This document shows positions 25,046 to 33,757 of a stretch of 64,000 bases of DNA, piece after piece. This stretch comes from Mariniphaga sp040772505. GTDB taxonomy: Bacteria; Bacteroidota; Bacteroidia; Bacteroidales; Prolixibacteraceae. The position numbers were made by a program, and so were the translations under genes. The notes under the pieces are model-generated. The model saw nothing but the letters and a program-made list of their open reading frames with translations. It ran no database searches and was not told the DNA's origin. Each line of letters opens with the position of its first letter. Position 1 is the first letter of the stretch. The stretch lies in the NCBI GenBank assembly GCA_040772505.1, contig JAXGYA010000001.1, positions 372,001 through 436,000 of the forward strand, read 5' to 3'.

Positions 25046-26302
25046 ATGAGCTATTTATTTACAAGCGAGTCGGTTTCCGAAGGTCATCCCGACAAAATTT
25101 CCGATCAGATTTCAGATGCACTTCTTGATGAATTCCTGGCGTTTGACGGCAATTCCAAGGTTGCCATTGAAACGTTGGTGACCACCGGTCAGGTGGTGAT
25201 TTCAGGCGAGGTGAAGTCAAAAACTTATGTTGATGTGCAGGAAGTGGCGCGTCGCGTAATCAATAAAATTGGATACACAAACGCCGCCTACCGTTTCGAC
25301 GGCGACTCGTGCGGTGTTCTGGTAGCTATTAATGAGCAGACCCCCGACATTAATCAGGGAGTGGACAAAGCCGACAAAAACGAACAGGGTGCCGGCGACC
25401 AGGGAATGGTATTTGGTTATGCATGCAGGGAAACTGATAGTTACATGCCTCTGCCTCTGGAGCTGTCGCATGAAATCGTGAAAGAGCTTGCTGCTATTCG
25501 CCGGGAAGGAAAGGTAATGACCTATCTGCGTCCCGATTCCAAATCGCAGGTAACCATTGAATATTCGGACGATGATCAGCCTTTGAGGGTACACACCATT
25601 GTGGTTTCCACTCAGCATGATGAGTTTGACGAGGATCAGTCCATGCAATCCAAAATTAAGGATGACGTAGTGAATATTCTTATTCCCCGCGTGAAAGCAA
25701 AATATCCTGAGCGGATACAAAAGCTTTTTGGTGAGGGAATAAAATATTTTGTGAATCCTACTGGCAGGTTTGTTATTGGCGGGCCGCATGGCGACACAGG
25801 TCTCACCGGACGTAAAATTATTGTGGATACTTATGGAGGCCGCGGCGCTCACGGAGGAGGAGCATTTTCGGGGAAAGACCCGTCTAAGGTTGACCGTTCC
25901 GCTTGTTATGCCGCGCGTCATATTGCCAAAAACCTTGTTGCTGCCGGTGTTGCCGATGAAGCACTGATTCAGGTGGCTTATGCAATTGGCGTGGCAGACC
26001 CCCTTTGTGTTTACGTCAATACCTACGGCAAAAAAAATGTTAACCTCTCCGATGGTGAAATAGCATTGAAAATCAAGGAAATATTCAATCTGCGTCCGGC
26101 AGGAATTGAAGAGCGGCTGAAATTACGCAATCCCATATATCTTGAAACCGCAGCCTACGGGCACATGGGAAGAACTCCTGTAAAAGTTGTTAAAAAATTT
26201 GAATCGCCCTATGAAAAGGAGATTGTGGAAAAGGAATTTGAACTTTTCACATGGGAGAAACTGGATTATGTTGACAAAATTCGGGAAGTATTCGGGCTTT
26301 AA
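25046..26302 (+). CDS. metK: S-adenosylmethionine synthetase
   Basis: A 418-residue cytosolic enzyme of normal domain content. SESVSEGHPDKISDQISD opens the protein (the histidine and aspartate of GHPDK bind ATP and magnesium). GAGDQGMVFGYA near residue 116 and GGGAFSGKDPSKVDRS near residue 271 are the two family signatures. It makes S-adenosylmethionine from methionine and ATP. Bacterial MetK is usually 380-400 residues; the extra length is in the middle and C-terminal parts, as in other Bacteroidota. Expression is probably controlled by the SAM-II element upstream as product feedback. Confidence 0.97.
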   Translation: MSYLFTSESVSEGHPDKISDQISDALLDEFLAFDGNSKVAIETLVTTGQVVISGEVKSKTYVDVQEVARRVINKIGYTNAAYRFDGDSCGVLVAINEQTPDINQGVDKADKNEQGAGDQGMVFGYACRETDSYMPLPLELSHEIVKELAAIRREGKVMTYLRPDSKSQVTIEYSDDDQPLRVHTIVVSTQHDEFDEDQSMQSKIKDDVVNILIPRVKAKYPERIQKLFGEGIKYFVNPTGRFVIGGPHGDTGLTGRKIIVDTYGGRGAHGGGAFSGKDPSKVDRSACYAARHIAKNLVAAGVADEALIQVAYAIGVADPLCVYVNTYGKKNVNLSDGEIALKIKEIFNLRPAGIEERLKLRNPIYLETAAYGHMGRTPVKVVKKFESPYEKEIVEKEFELFTWEKLDYVDKIREVFGL

Positions 26303-26511
26303 CTGTTCATATCCCTTTTTGATAATTGCAAGGAAGATATTCAGATCAGTGTGTGCCTGCTGCCACTCAGAGATTATTGCGCAAATTTTTTTTCAAATGA
26401 CATAGAAAATCTTTAAGCAGATATTTTCTACTTTATCCATATTTTCGTAACTTTCACCCTACGAAAACGAATAACTATATAGGAAGATTGCTCACATAAA
26501 ACCTGTTAGTC

Positions 26512-27609
26512 ATGGAAGAAAAAGTAGTAACCATTGTCGTTTTACCCTACTCCAGAGCGATCGAATTAAAACTGCGCCTGGAGGAGGAAGGTGTTGCGTG
26601 CGAATTGGAAGATATCAGCCTGACAGAAAATGCAGCCGCATCGGTAAAGGTTAAAATCTCTGAAAAAGACCTCAGAGTGTCTGTTCCCGTTTTGGATGAT
26701 TTTCTGGGGAAAAGGGATGAAAAGCTTAAAAAAGCCGAAAAAAGCAACGACCATGTATTGGTACCGGTTGACTTTTCACCGGTTTCCTTAAAAACAACCA
26801 AGCTTGCCTTTAGCATCGCTTCACACCTTCAGGTAAAATTGGTGCTGATGCATTGTTATATCAACCCTGCAATACATTCAGCGCCCTATGCCGATGTTTA
26901 TGTTTACGACACTGCCATGCTGGCGCGCATGGAGGACTCAGAGAAAAGCGCCAATGACAATTTTGCAAAATTTTTGCAAAAGCTCATTGCCGAAATCGGA
27001 AGAGAAAAATGGCAGAGTGTTGATAGTGAATTTATTATTAAACCCGGATATGCTGATGAGGATATCCTCTCCTTCTCACGGGAAAATAATTCATGGGTTA
27101 TTGTGATGGGCACCGGGGGAGAAGCGGAACTGACCATGGGCAGTGTAACTGCCGACGTGATTTATAATGCAAAGGTTCCCGTACTGGTGATCCCCGAAGG
27201 GTATCCCGAAAAAGAGCTGCCTGAATTCAAGCGAGTACTCTATGCCACAAATTTTGATTCAAACGATTTTGTAACGATTAACAAGCTTATCGGGCTGTTG
27301 AAACCGTTTGATGTAAAAGTGTTTTGTGTGCATGTTGGCAAAAAGGAGCGCACCGACTGGGATATGGCACGGCTGGAGGGAATGCGAAAGATTTTATCCG
27401 AAAAATACGAAAGGAAGGAGTTCGACTGCCGTTTTATTCCGGGCGAAGATATTCTGCAAACCCTTCAGGAATTTATTGACGAAAATAACATTGACATTAT
27501 CTCACTCACTACCCGCAAGCGAAATATGATTTCCCGGCTGTTTAATCCGAGTGTTGCCCGGAAGATGGTGTTTCACAGCAAATTGCCCCTTCTGGTGTTT
27601 CATGCTTAA
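26512..27609 (+). CDS. Tandem universal stress protein with N-terminal extra domain
   Basis: A 365-residue protein. Residues about 80-225 and 235-365 are two UspA domains. The first has VLVPVDFSPVSLKTTKLA and the nucleotide-loop-like VMGTGGEAELTMGSVT; the second has RVLYATNFDSND and a shorter C-terminal loop (TTRKRNMISRLFNPSVA). The first 75 residues form a separate small domain (VVLPYSRAIELKLRLEEEGV) resembling a signal-transducing or DUF2007-like alpha/beta fold. Tandem Usps usually bind ATP/AMP and act in stress adaptation. It follows metK at a distance of 209 bp and has no clear partner. Confidence 0.82.
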   Translation: MEEKVVTIVVLPYSRAIELKLRLEEEGVACELEDISLTENAAASVKVKISEKDLRVSVPVLDDFLGKRDEKLKKAEKSNDHVLVPVDFSPVSLKTTKLAFSIASHLQVKLVLMHCYINPAIHSAPYADVYVYDTAMLARMEDSEKSANDNFAKFLQKLIAEIGREKWQSVDSEFIIKPGYADEDILSFSRENNSWVIVMGTGGEAELTMGSVTADVIYNAKVPVLVIPEGYPEKELPEFKRVLYATNFDSNDFVTINKLIGLLKPFDVKVFCVHVGKKERTDWDMARLEGMRKILSEKYERKEFDCRFIPGEDILQTLQEFIDENNIDIISLTTRKRNMISRLFNPSVARKMVFHSKLPLLVFHA

Positions 27610-27624
27610 TGCTTGTTGACCAAT

Positions 27625-28650
27625 TTATTTTGAAATTTCATCAGCGAGCAGAGCTGAAATCTCCCGGATGGAATCTGCCATGGGCTTGTAGGTGAATCCG
27701 GTAAGACGGCTAATTTTACTACCGTCAAATTTTTTTATCTCTCTTGCTGATTTTGCAGTTTCGCGGGAAAGTTCCGGTGCATTTTTAGAAAAAAGGGCAT
27801 AAAGCGCAACTGCACGCCAGGCAATTTCCAAAATAAACTTTGATGCAAAATAACGTGGGCGAGGCTTCCCCATAGCATCGGCAATGGCAAAGAAAATTTC
27901 CTTATAACTCATATTTTCAGCGTTGAGAAGAAAACGCTGATTTTTGCAGTTATCAAAATTCTTATCATCCATGAGCAGTGTCATTGCTTTTACCACGTCC
28001 GCCACGTCAACGTAGCCCATGATGCCATGTGTGTAGAACAGCAATCCGTTGGCTACCGTTTGAAATAGCTGGGTACTTCCCGAATACCTGTCTCCGGGGC
28101 CAAGTACAATGGAAGGATTCACAATCACCGCTTGCAGACCTTCCTCAATGCCGCGCCACACTTCCATTTCAGAGAAAAATTTGCTGTGTGAGTAGCCACT
28201 CTCCCCTTTTGACGGCACCCAATTGGTCTCCTCATTTATCTCACTTCCGTCACGGGTTGAACCCAGCGCGGCTATGGAGCTTATGTGGCAAAATTTTTTC
28301 ACCCCGTTTTTTAAAGCAGCATTCACCACGTTGGCTGTGCCTTGCGTGTTGTTGCGAATCATTTGGTTTCGCTGTGATTTTCGGAATGAAATGATGGCAG
28401 CACAGTGGTAAACCTCTTCTACTCCCGAAAGGTGATCTTCCATGTCAAAATAGTCCAGAATATCTCCTTCAATCCATTCAATCCGGTTGAAAAGCTGCTC
28501 TGGATTGTCCGTGTAATATGAAAAAATCCGGAGTACCTGCTGCATATTACTGGTGCTGCGTTTTAGCGCCCTAACTTTTCTTTCTGCTGATACCAGCTCG
28601 TATAGAAGATGTGCACCGATTAGTCCTGTGCCGCCCGTAACAAAAATCAT
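27625..28650 (-). CDS. NAD-dependent epimerase/dehydratase family protein
   Basis: A 341-residue extended short-chain dehydrogenase. The nucleotide-binding loop is VTGGTGLIGAHLL (residues 4-16). The catalytic pair is YSHSK (YxxxK) near residues 156-160, with serine and threonine candidates in SSIAALGS. The segment NPSIVLGPGDR near residue 182 is typical of dihydroflavonol-reductase-like and sugar-epimerase-like members. It is cytosolic; the substrate may be a nucleotide sugar or a small ketone. It converges with the Usp gene with 15 bp between stops. Confidence 0.8.
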   Translation of the reverse strand: MIFVTGGTGLIGAHLLYELVSAERKVRALKRSTSNMQQVLRIFSYYTDNPEQLFNRIEWIEGDILDYFDMEDHLSGVEEVYHCAAIISFRKSQRNQMIRNNTQGTANVVNAALKNGVKKFCHISSIAALGSTRDGSEINEETNWVPSKGESGYSHSKFFSEMEVWRGIEEGLQAVIVNPSIVLGPGDRYSGSTQLFQTVANGLLFYTHGIMGYVDVADVVKAMTLLMDDKNFDNCKNQRFLLNAENMSYKEIFFAIADAMGKPRPRYFASKFILEIAWRAVALYALFSKNAPELSRETAKSAREIKKFDGSKISRLTGFTYKPMADSIREISALLADEISK

Positions 28651-28666
28651 AATTAAAGTTTTCCGG

Positions 28667-28674
28667 CAAAAATA
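28667..28674 (-). promoter_or_regulatory. Promoter -7 box for the epimerase gene
   Basis: Minus-strand TATTTTTG, about 17 nt upstream of the ATG at 28650, fits TAnnTTTG and implies a very short leader. Confidence 0.45.
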
Positions 28675-28828
28675 GAAAAATTAAATCCGATTTCCTCCGG
28701 GAAGCTTTAAGGCTTTTTAAACCTCTTTTTTTTTTGTCTTTGTAATTTAACAGTGAATTTTTGGTTTGATTGTCTGATTTGGGCTATTTTTATCAGGAAT
28801 ATTAAAATACACTTCATTCTGTTGAAAT

Positions 28829-29026
28829 ATGACAAATTCGGAACCGGAAAAAATAATAAGGTTTGAAACCAAAGAGGAGAGCAATGAACGGCGGATGCAG
28901 GAGGCGTTAAACCGCACACCCCACAAGAGGCTTATGTTTTTTTTGGAACTGTCTCAGGAAATGCAGTTTTTTTATTCAGGAAAACCTCACCCGAACAGTT
29001 ATAAAAATAATTTTATTCTCGAATAA
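28829..29026 (+). CDS. Small charged protein paired with a nucleotidyltransferase
   Basis: A 65-residue protein with a very polar N-terminal half (EKIIRFETKEESNERRM) and a C-terminal FLELSQEMQFF segment followed by HPNSYKNNFILE. It has no signal or membrane segment. I recall similar small genes next to nucleotidyltransferase genes in Bacteroidota, but no assigned function. The stop is three bases before the start of the next gene, so the pair is translationally linked. It may be a partner or antitoxin-like regulator of the transferase; this is inference. Confidence 0.6.
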   Translation: MTNSEPEKIIRFETKEESNERRMQEALNRTPHKRLMFFLELSQEMQFFYSGKPHPNSYKNNFILE

Positions 29027-29028
29027 AT

Positions 29029-29502
29029 ATGTTAGAAAATTTTCCTGACAGGGTAAAGGAGTTTATTGCATGTGCAACAAAGAACCAACTTGAAATGCTT
29101 CTTGTTGGAGGAGGCGCTGTAAATTTTTATGGTTACCAGCGTCATTCAGCCGACATTGATTTTTGGGTGAATTCAACTTCAGAGAATTTGCAAAGACTTT
29201 TAAAAACTTTGCAGGATTTAGGCTACAATATTCAGAGCTTACCGCAAACAATTTTTGAAGGTGAACAAAATATTTCATTGAAAATTAGCCCGGTTTTTGA
29301 ATTGGAACTTATCACCCGGTTTAATTCAGGAAAAACCTTTGGTGAATCATTTGCGAATAGCGAAGTTGTTGAAAAGGAAGGTTTAAAATATCATGTTTTA
29401 AGCTTTGATGACCTGATCCTCAGCAAAATAATTTCGGAACGTGCTAAAGACAAACTTGACATTGAAGAGTTACACAGAATCCGTACACAAAGAAAAAAAT
29501 AG
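29029..29502 (+). CDS. Nucleotidyltransferase-fold protein (AbiEii/DUF6036-like)
   Basis: A 157-residue protein. The nucleotidyltransferase core is visible as LLVGGGAVNFYGYQRHSADI then DFW (from residue 24). The GG motif and the DxD of SADIDFW are the metal and nucleotide binding residues. The later FELELITRFNSG and LKYHVLSFDDLILSK segments match the shorter transferases used as toxins or antitoxins (AbiEii, MNT, DUF6036). No HEPN partner is adjacent; the only companion is the 65-residue gene three bases upstream. A stress, phage-defence or toxin-antitoxin role is possible but unproven. Confidence 0.75.
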   Translation: MLENFPDRVKEFIACATKNQLEMLLVGGGAVNFYGYQRHSADIDFWVNSTSENLQRLLKTLQDLGYNIQSLPQTIFEGEQNISLKISPVFELELITRFNSGKTFGESFANSEVVEKEGLKYHVLSFDDLILSKIISERAKDKLDIEELHRIRTQRKK

Positions 29503-29541
29503 ATTCTACCTGAATTTTGATTTTCGGTTTTTGAAGGTTTT

Positions 29542-31503
29542 TTAGCTAATTGTCCGGCTGCCAAGTTTTTCCGACAAGAACTTTTCCACCTGCTTCAGGT
29601 TCATGTATTTGGATTGCTCCTCAATCACTAGATCGAAGTTGTTTTCGTCAGCTGCCCGGTCAATTTCCTTTTCGATTTCGCGAAGCAATATTTTCACTCT
29701 CCTGAGTTTGTATTCGTAAATTATCCGGGGCACAAGATAATCGATAATCTCCTCTTCTTTTTCAATGAAGGCACCGGCTTTTGTCCACCGTTTGCTCTCG
29801 ATAAATTTTTCCGAAAGGAGGTCAGTAGCCAGCTTGCTCACCTCACTATCTTCATTAAACAGGAAGTGTTTTTCCGAATCAAACTGATCGTCATCGAGAT
29901 TTTCCTTTATCTGATAAAATATTTTCCGGAAGAGAGGATTTTCCGAAACCAGGTCATCGTTTTCCAGCTCTTCAATCATATATTCCCCAACCTTAACCTC
30001 ATAGACTTCTTGAGGATTTTCTCCTTCTTTTTCAAAAATTACAGTATTTTGATATCTGAGCAGGAAACGGAGGAATTCCAGTTCCTCAACCATTAATTCG
30101 GAGGGATGCGACCCATCGGGAATGAATCGGGAGGTTGACAGAGTAGGTGCAGCCACAGGTTCGCGCTGGTTCTGCATTTTCCTTTTACGAAATTCTTCAT
30201 TTTGCCGGTATTTCTGCTTTCTAATTTCCAGATAAAGCACATCCTCATCCACATTCAGCAGCCGGCTGCACTCCTTCACATACACCGAGCGGGTGATGGA
30301 ATTTGGGATAACTGACACTGACCGGATTATATCACTGATGAGACGTGAACGCACAATGGGATCTTTTTCAGCATCCTTCATTAGCAGACTGGTTTTGAAG
30401 CGAATAAAATCTGTTTCGTTTTCAGCCACATATTCACTGAAACCCTGTGCCCCTTTTTTCTTTGCAAAGGAATCGGGGTCTTCGCCGTCGGGCAGCAGCA
30501 GAACTTTTACGTTCATGCCCTCTTCCAGCACAAGGTCGATGCCGCGCAGCGAAGCCTTAATGCCCGCCTCGTCGCCGTCGAAGATGATGGTAATGTTGTT
30601 GGTGAATCGCTTTATGAGCCGGATTTGATCGGAAGTGAGCGCTGTCCCCGATGAAGCAACCACATTTTCGATGCCTGCCTGATGAAGCGAAAGCACATCG
30701 GTGTAGCCTTCAACCAGATAACACTTTTCTGCGCGCGCCATTTCGCGCCTTGCCTGAAAAATACCGTAAAGTTCCCGGCTTTTATGGTAAATCTCCGATT
30801 CAGGGGAATTGAGGTATTTGGCAGCTTTTGGGTCATTCTTCAGATTACGCCCTCCAAAGGCAATTATTCGACCCGCCAGGTTGTGTACCGGAAAAATAAT
30901 CCGTCCGGCAAAACGGTCGCGAACCCAGTCATCGCGCCGGATAGTCAATCCGGTTTTTTCAAGATACTCCATCCGGTAGCCCTGTTTTTGCGCAGTTTCT
31001 GTGAAAGGTGCCTTGCCATCGGGCGAATAGCCTGCTTCAAATTTTCTTAAAACATCATCCCGAAATCCCCGCTCCCTGAAATAGCTCAGCCCGACTGCAC
31101 GCCCTTCGCTCTCCTCCCACAGGTTGCGCATAAAGTACTTTCCGGCAAAAGCCGAAACAATCATCATGCTTTCCCGGTCGTCTTTCAGTTGCTTTTGCTC
31201 TTCGGTCTCTTCTGTTTCAACCACCTCAATGCTATATTTTCGCGCCAGCCATTTGAGCGCTTCCGGATAGCTGAGACTTTCATGCTCCATAATGAAATTC
31301 ACGACATTACCACCCTTCCCGCAGCCGAAACATTTGAAAATACCTTTCGAGGGAGAAACCGTAAAAGAAGGTGTTTTTTCATTGTGAAACGGACACAGCC
31401 CCAGCATGTTGACTCCGCGGCGACGCAGAGTAACAAACCCCGAAACCACGTCGGTAATGTCCGCAGCATCAAGAATCCGTTGTATGGTGAGTTGGTCAAT
31501 CAC
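29542..31503 (-). CDS. dnaG: DNA primase
   Basis: A 653-residue primase. The CHC2 zinc finger has cysteine 37, histidine 40, cysteine 58 and cysteine 61 (LCPFHNEKTPSF ... FKCFGCGKGG). The TOPRIM core shows EGYTDVLSLHQAG and IIFDGDEAG. The C-terminal third is the helicase-interacting and helical region. It synthesises RNA primers for the replisome. The start is GTG (VIDQLTIQRI, family-typical), with a -7 box 6-13 bp upstream. It is divergent from the sirtuin gene. Confidence 0.96.
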   Translation of the reverse strand: MIDQLTIQRILDAADITDVVSGFVTLRRRGVNMLGLCPFHNEKTPSFTVSPSKGIFKCFGCGKGGNVVNFIMEHESLSYPEALKWLARKYSIEVVETEETEEQKQLKDDRESMMIVSAFAGKYFMRNLWEESEGRAVGLSYFRERGFRDDVLRKFEAGYSPDGKAPFTETAQKQGYRMEYLEKTGLTIRRDDWVRDRFAGRIIFPVHNLAGRIIAFGGRNLKNDPKAAKYLNSPESEIYHKSRELYGIFQARREMARAEKCYLVEGYTDVLSLHQAGIENVVASSGTALTSDQIRLIKRFTNNITIIFDGDEAGIKASLRGIDLVLEEGMNVKVLLLPDGEDPDSFAKKKGAQGFSEYVAENETDFIRFKTSLLMKDAEKDPIVRSRLISDIIRSVSVIPNSITRSVYVKECSRLLNVDEDVLYLEIRKQKYRQNEEFRKRKMQNQREPVAAPTLSTSRFIPDGSHPSELMVEELEFLRFLLRYQNTVIFEKEGENPQEVYEVKVGEYMIEELENDDLVSENPLFRKIFYQIKENLDDDQFDSEKHFLFNEDSEVSKLATDLLSEKFIESKRWTKAGAFIEKEEEIIDYLVPRIIYEYKLRRVKILLREIEKEIDRAADENNFDLVIEEQSKYMNLKQVEKFLSEKLGSRTIS

Positions 31504-31508
31504 GATTA

Positions 31509-31516
31509 CAAATGTA
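31509..31516 (-). promoter_or_regulatory. Promoter -7 box abutting dnaG
   Basis: Minus-strand TACATTTG fits TAnnTTTG and lies only 5 bp before the GTG at 31503, which would make the transcript leaderless or nearly so. A weaker alternative, TACCTTTT (31533-31540), would give a leader of about 24 nt. Confidence 0.4.
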
Positions 31517-31600
31517 GCGATTTTGATTGGAGAAAAGGTATGGAAGCAGGTGAATAGGTTCCGGATTTTACCCTATCTTTAGCCAATAACAATTTTAAGC

Positions 31601-32290
31601 ATGAAGAAAAAATTAGTAGTCCTGTCGGGAGCGGGAATAAGTCAGGAGAGCGGATTAAAAACATTTCGCGACATGGGCGGATTGTGGGAACAGTACGATG
31701 TTACCGAAGTTGCCAGTCCCGAAGCGTGGCGGCAAAATCCGGAGCTGGTTCTGCGCTTCTACAACGAACGGCGCAAGCAGCTTTGGGAAGCCCGCCCCAA
31801 CGCCGGGCATATCGGTATTGCCGAACTTGAAGAGTGGTTTGATGTGGAGGTGATTACCCAAAATGTGGATGACCTGCACGAACAGGCAGGAAGCTCAAGG
31901 GTTCTGCACCTTCATGGTGAGCTTAGAAAAGCGCGTTCCACGGTTGATTCCTCTTTAATCTATGTGCTGAAGCACTGGGAGCTGAACCTGGGTGACAATT
32001 GCGAAAAAGGGAGTCAGCTTAGACCGCATATCGTCTGGTTTGGTGAGTCAGTGCCGGAAATTGAAAATGCTGCCCGCATTGCACAAGAAGCAGATATTTT
32101 TGTTGTTGTAGGCACATCTCTTGCGGTTTACCCTGCTGCCGGACTTGTAAATTACGCCAAACAGGGAATTCCGGTTTTTGTGATAGACCCGCACAAGCCT
32201 GCAGTATTTCAGGATGAGGTTGAATATATTCAGGAAAAAGCAGGTCGGGGAGTGGAAATTTTAAAAACAAAACTTCAAAAACTGAGATGA
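31601..32290 (+). CDS. cobB: NAD-dependent protein deacylase (sirtuin) without zinc cysteines
   Basis: A 229-residue Sir2-family protein. LSGAGISQESGLKTFRD binds NAD, TQNVDDLHEQAG is the second signature and histidine 105 (LHLHGEL) is the catalytic base. Tyrosine 54 and arginine 57 in FYNERR form the YxxR pocket that selects succinyl and malonyl lysine in CobB/SIRT5-type enzymes. The usual four zinc cysteines are absent; the corresponding segment (residues 110-135) has one cysteine (GDNCEKGSQ). Similar zinc-less forms exist in Bacteroidota. It probably acts as a cytosolic lysine deacylase. The stop TGA is one base before the next ATG. Confidence 0.88.
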   Translation: MKKKLVVLSGAGISQESGLKTFRDMGGLWEQYDVTEVASPEAWRQNPELVLRFYNERRKQLWEARPNAGHIGIAELEEWFDVEVITQNVDDLHEQAGSSRVLHLHGELRKARSTVDSSLIYVLKHWELNLGDNCEKGSQLRPHIVWFGESVPEIENAARIAQEADIFVVVGTSLAVYPAAGLVNYAKQGIPVFVIDPHKPAVFQDEVEYIQEKAGRGVEILKTKLQKLR

Positions 32291-32291
32291 T

Positions 32292-32912
32292 ATGGTTAGA
32301 AAGATACTTTTCGCTCTGCTGATGCTTTTTATGACGCTGTGGGTTTCAGCCCAGCGCTTTGAAGGCGGAGTCATTGCCGGATTCAATGCCACACAGGTTG
32401 AAGGTGACACGTTCAAAGGCTATAATAAGCCGGGAATATTAGCCGGTTTTTTTGTTCAGACCGATGTGGCTCCCGCAATTTTTGCCGGAATGGAAATTAA
32501 ATATTCGCAGAAAGGTTCCCGAAAGCGGATTAAGCAAAATGATCCTGATCCGAAAAAATACATCATGCGACTGGGATATATTGATTTGCCGGTGTTTGCC
32601 GGATTTCGCACAAGCGACAGGGGAGCGGTGGTTGCCGGAGTTTCTGCAGGATATCTGATGCACTCTATGGAGTATAATGAATACGGGGAGTTTCCAAAAG
32701 ACGATTTGCATGTATTTAAAAATTTAGACTTGCAGCCGTTTCTGGGATTTCAGTTTGACATGCTCGAACAGCTGAAGATTGACCTGCGGTTTGCTCTTTC
32801 TGTCCTCCCGATTCGCGGGCAGCCGGGAGAAGACGCCACTACATACTATTGGCTGAATAATCAGTTTAACAATGTGATTTCATTGGCTGCCTATTACAAT
32901 TTAAGCAAGTGA
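32292..32912 (+). CDS. Outer-membrane beta-barrel protein
   Basis: A 206-residue protein with a signal peptide (residues 1-20, LWVSAQ). The mature part alternates hydrophobic and polar residues in amphipathic strands (GGVIAGFNATQVEG, GILAGFFVQTD, FAGMEIKYSQKGSRK, LGYIDLPVFAGFR). It ends with an aromatic-rich strand (SLAAYYNLSK). This is the pattern of PorT/OmpW-like outer-membrane barrels common in Bacteroidota. The specific role is unknown. It starts one base after the sirtuin stop, so it is coupled to that gene. Confidence 0.75.
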   Translation: MVRKILFALLMLFMTLWVSAQRFEGGVIAGFNATQVEGDTFKGYNKPGILAGFFVQTDVAPAIFAGMEIKYSQKGSRKRIKQNDPDPKKYIMRLGYIDLPVFAGFRTSDRGAVVAGVSAGYLMHSMEYNEYGEFPKDDLHVFKNLDLQPFLGFQFDMLEQLKIDLRFALSVLPIRGQPGEDATTYYWLNNQFNNVISLAAYYNLSK

Positions 32913-32934
32913 TGCAAAGTCATCAAAGGGCGTT

Positions 32935-33633
32935 TCACGAGGTGGACGCCAGTGTGGCAATGCTCACTTTTATTCCGGGAATTTTCAAAAGTTCAAAGGC
33001 GCATGCTTCCAATGTTGAGCCGGTAGTAACCACATCATCCACCAGCAAAACATGCTGATTTTCAAATTGCACAGAGTCTTCCACTCCAAAAATGCCTTCC
33101 ACGTTCAGCCACCGTTCAAAACGGCCTTTCCGGGTTTGCGTCTGACTGTAAACCTTTCGGTGCAGGTTGCCGGTGGATAGCGGTTTCTCAAGTGCTTCGG
33201 AAATTCCGCGGGCAATCCATTCACTTTGGTTGAAACCTCTTTTGCGCAGCTTTCTTCTGTGAAGCGGTACTGGAACAATCATGTCTGCCGAATTGAAAAC
33301 TGCGGATTCAGCTAAGCTCTCCCCAAATTTTCTGCCGGCTAAAAGTCCGAGTTCCTTCAGTCCTTTGTATTTGATGGAATGGATAAGCTCCTGATAGCGA
33401 CTTCCTTTCCGGTAATGAAACCATGAAGCCGCATGTTCGACCTGCACTCTGCCCCAAAAAAGCTGAGCTACCCTGTTGTATTCGTCATCTCCGAAACGGG
33501 TTACCGGCAGGTCAAACCAGCATTTCATGCATACATATTTTTCCTGCGAAACAAGCCTGTCATCGCATGTGATGCAGAGTTCCGGGAAAAACAACTCCGC
33601 AAAATCCCGTAGCATCTGAGAGAGTGAATCCAT
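32935..33633 (-). CDS. comF: ComF-family phosphoribosyltransferase-like protein
   Basis: A 232-residue protein. An N-terminal zinc ribbon has cysteines 20, 23, 35 and 38 (CITC ... CMKC). The phosphoribosyltransferase core carries the PRPP loop LLVDDVVTTGSTL near residue 196, preceded by VPVPLHRRKLRKRGFNQS. ComF proteins take part in DNA uptake and handling of transported single-stranded DNA. DprA, another transformation protein, is encoded at 52858. It lies 22 bp downstream of tRNA-Gln on the same strand and may be read from the same transcript. Confidence 0.88.
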   Translation of the reverse strand: MDSLSQMLRDFAELFFPELCITCDDRLVSQEKYVCMKCWFDLPVTRFGDDEYNRVAQLFWGRVQVEHAASWFHYRKGSRYQELIHSIKYKGLKELGLLAGRKFGESLAESAVFNSADMIVPVPLHRRKLRKRGFNQSEWIARGISEALEKPLSTGNLHRKVYSQTQTRKGRFERWLNVEGIFGVEDSVQFENQHVLLVDDVVTTGSTLEACAFELLKIPGIKVSIATLASTS

Positions 33634-33655
33634 GTGTGAAAGGTAGGAATTTTAG

Positions 33656-33728
33656 TTGTCCTGCCAGGGCTCGAACCTGGACTCTTCTGATCCAGAGTCA
33701 GACGTGTTGCCAATTACACCACAGGACA
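33656..33728 (-). tRNA. tRNA-Gln (anticodon CTG)
   Basis: A 73-nt cloverleaf on the minus strand. The acceptor is TGTCCTG/CAGGACA with discriminator A. The D-arm is TGGTGTAATTGGCAACA. The anticodon stem TCTGA/TCAGA encloses loop CTCTGGA, anticodon CTG. The T-arm is CCAGGTTCGAGCCCTGG. CCA is not encoded. The weak U-A first pair is usual for tRNA-Gln. Confidence 0.93.
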
Positions 33729-33741
33729 GTTTTAAGGTTTG

Positions 33742-33749
33742 CAAAAATA
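33742..33749 (-). promoter_or_regulatory. Promoter -7 box for tRNA-Gln
   Basis: Minus-strand TATTTTTG, 13 bp before the tRNA 5' end, fits TAnnTTTG. Confidence 0.5.
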
Positions 33750-33757
33750 CAAAAAGT

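Noticed and set aside
24883..25128. Open frame overlapping the metK leader, 81 residues
   Set aside because: It runs through the riboswitch and the first metK codons in another frame and has no protein-like features.
28829..29502. Calling the pair a HEPN/MNT toxin-antitoxin system
   Set aside because: The 65-residue partner shows no HEPN RxxxxH motif or helical bundle length, so the name would be unsupported.
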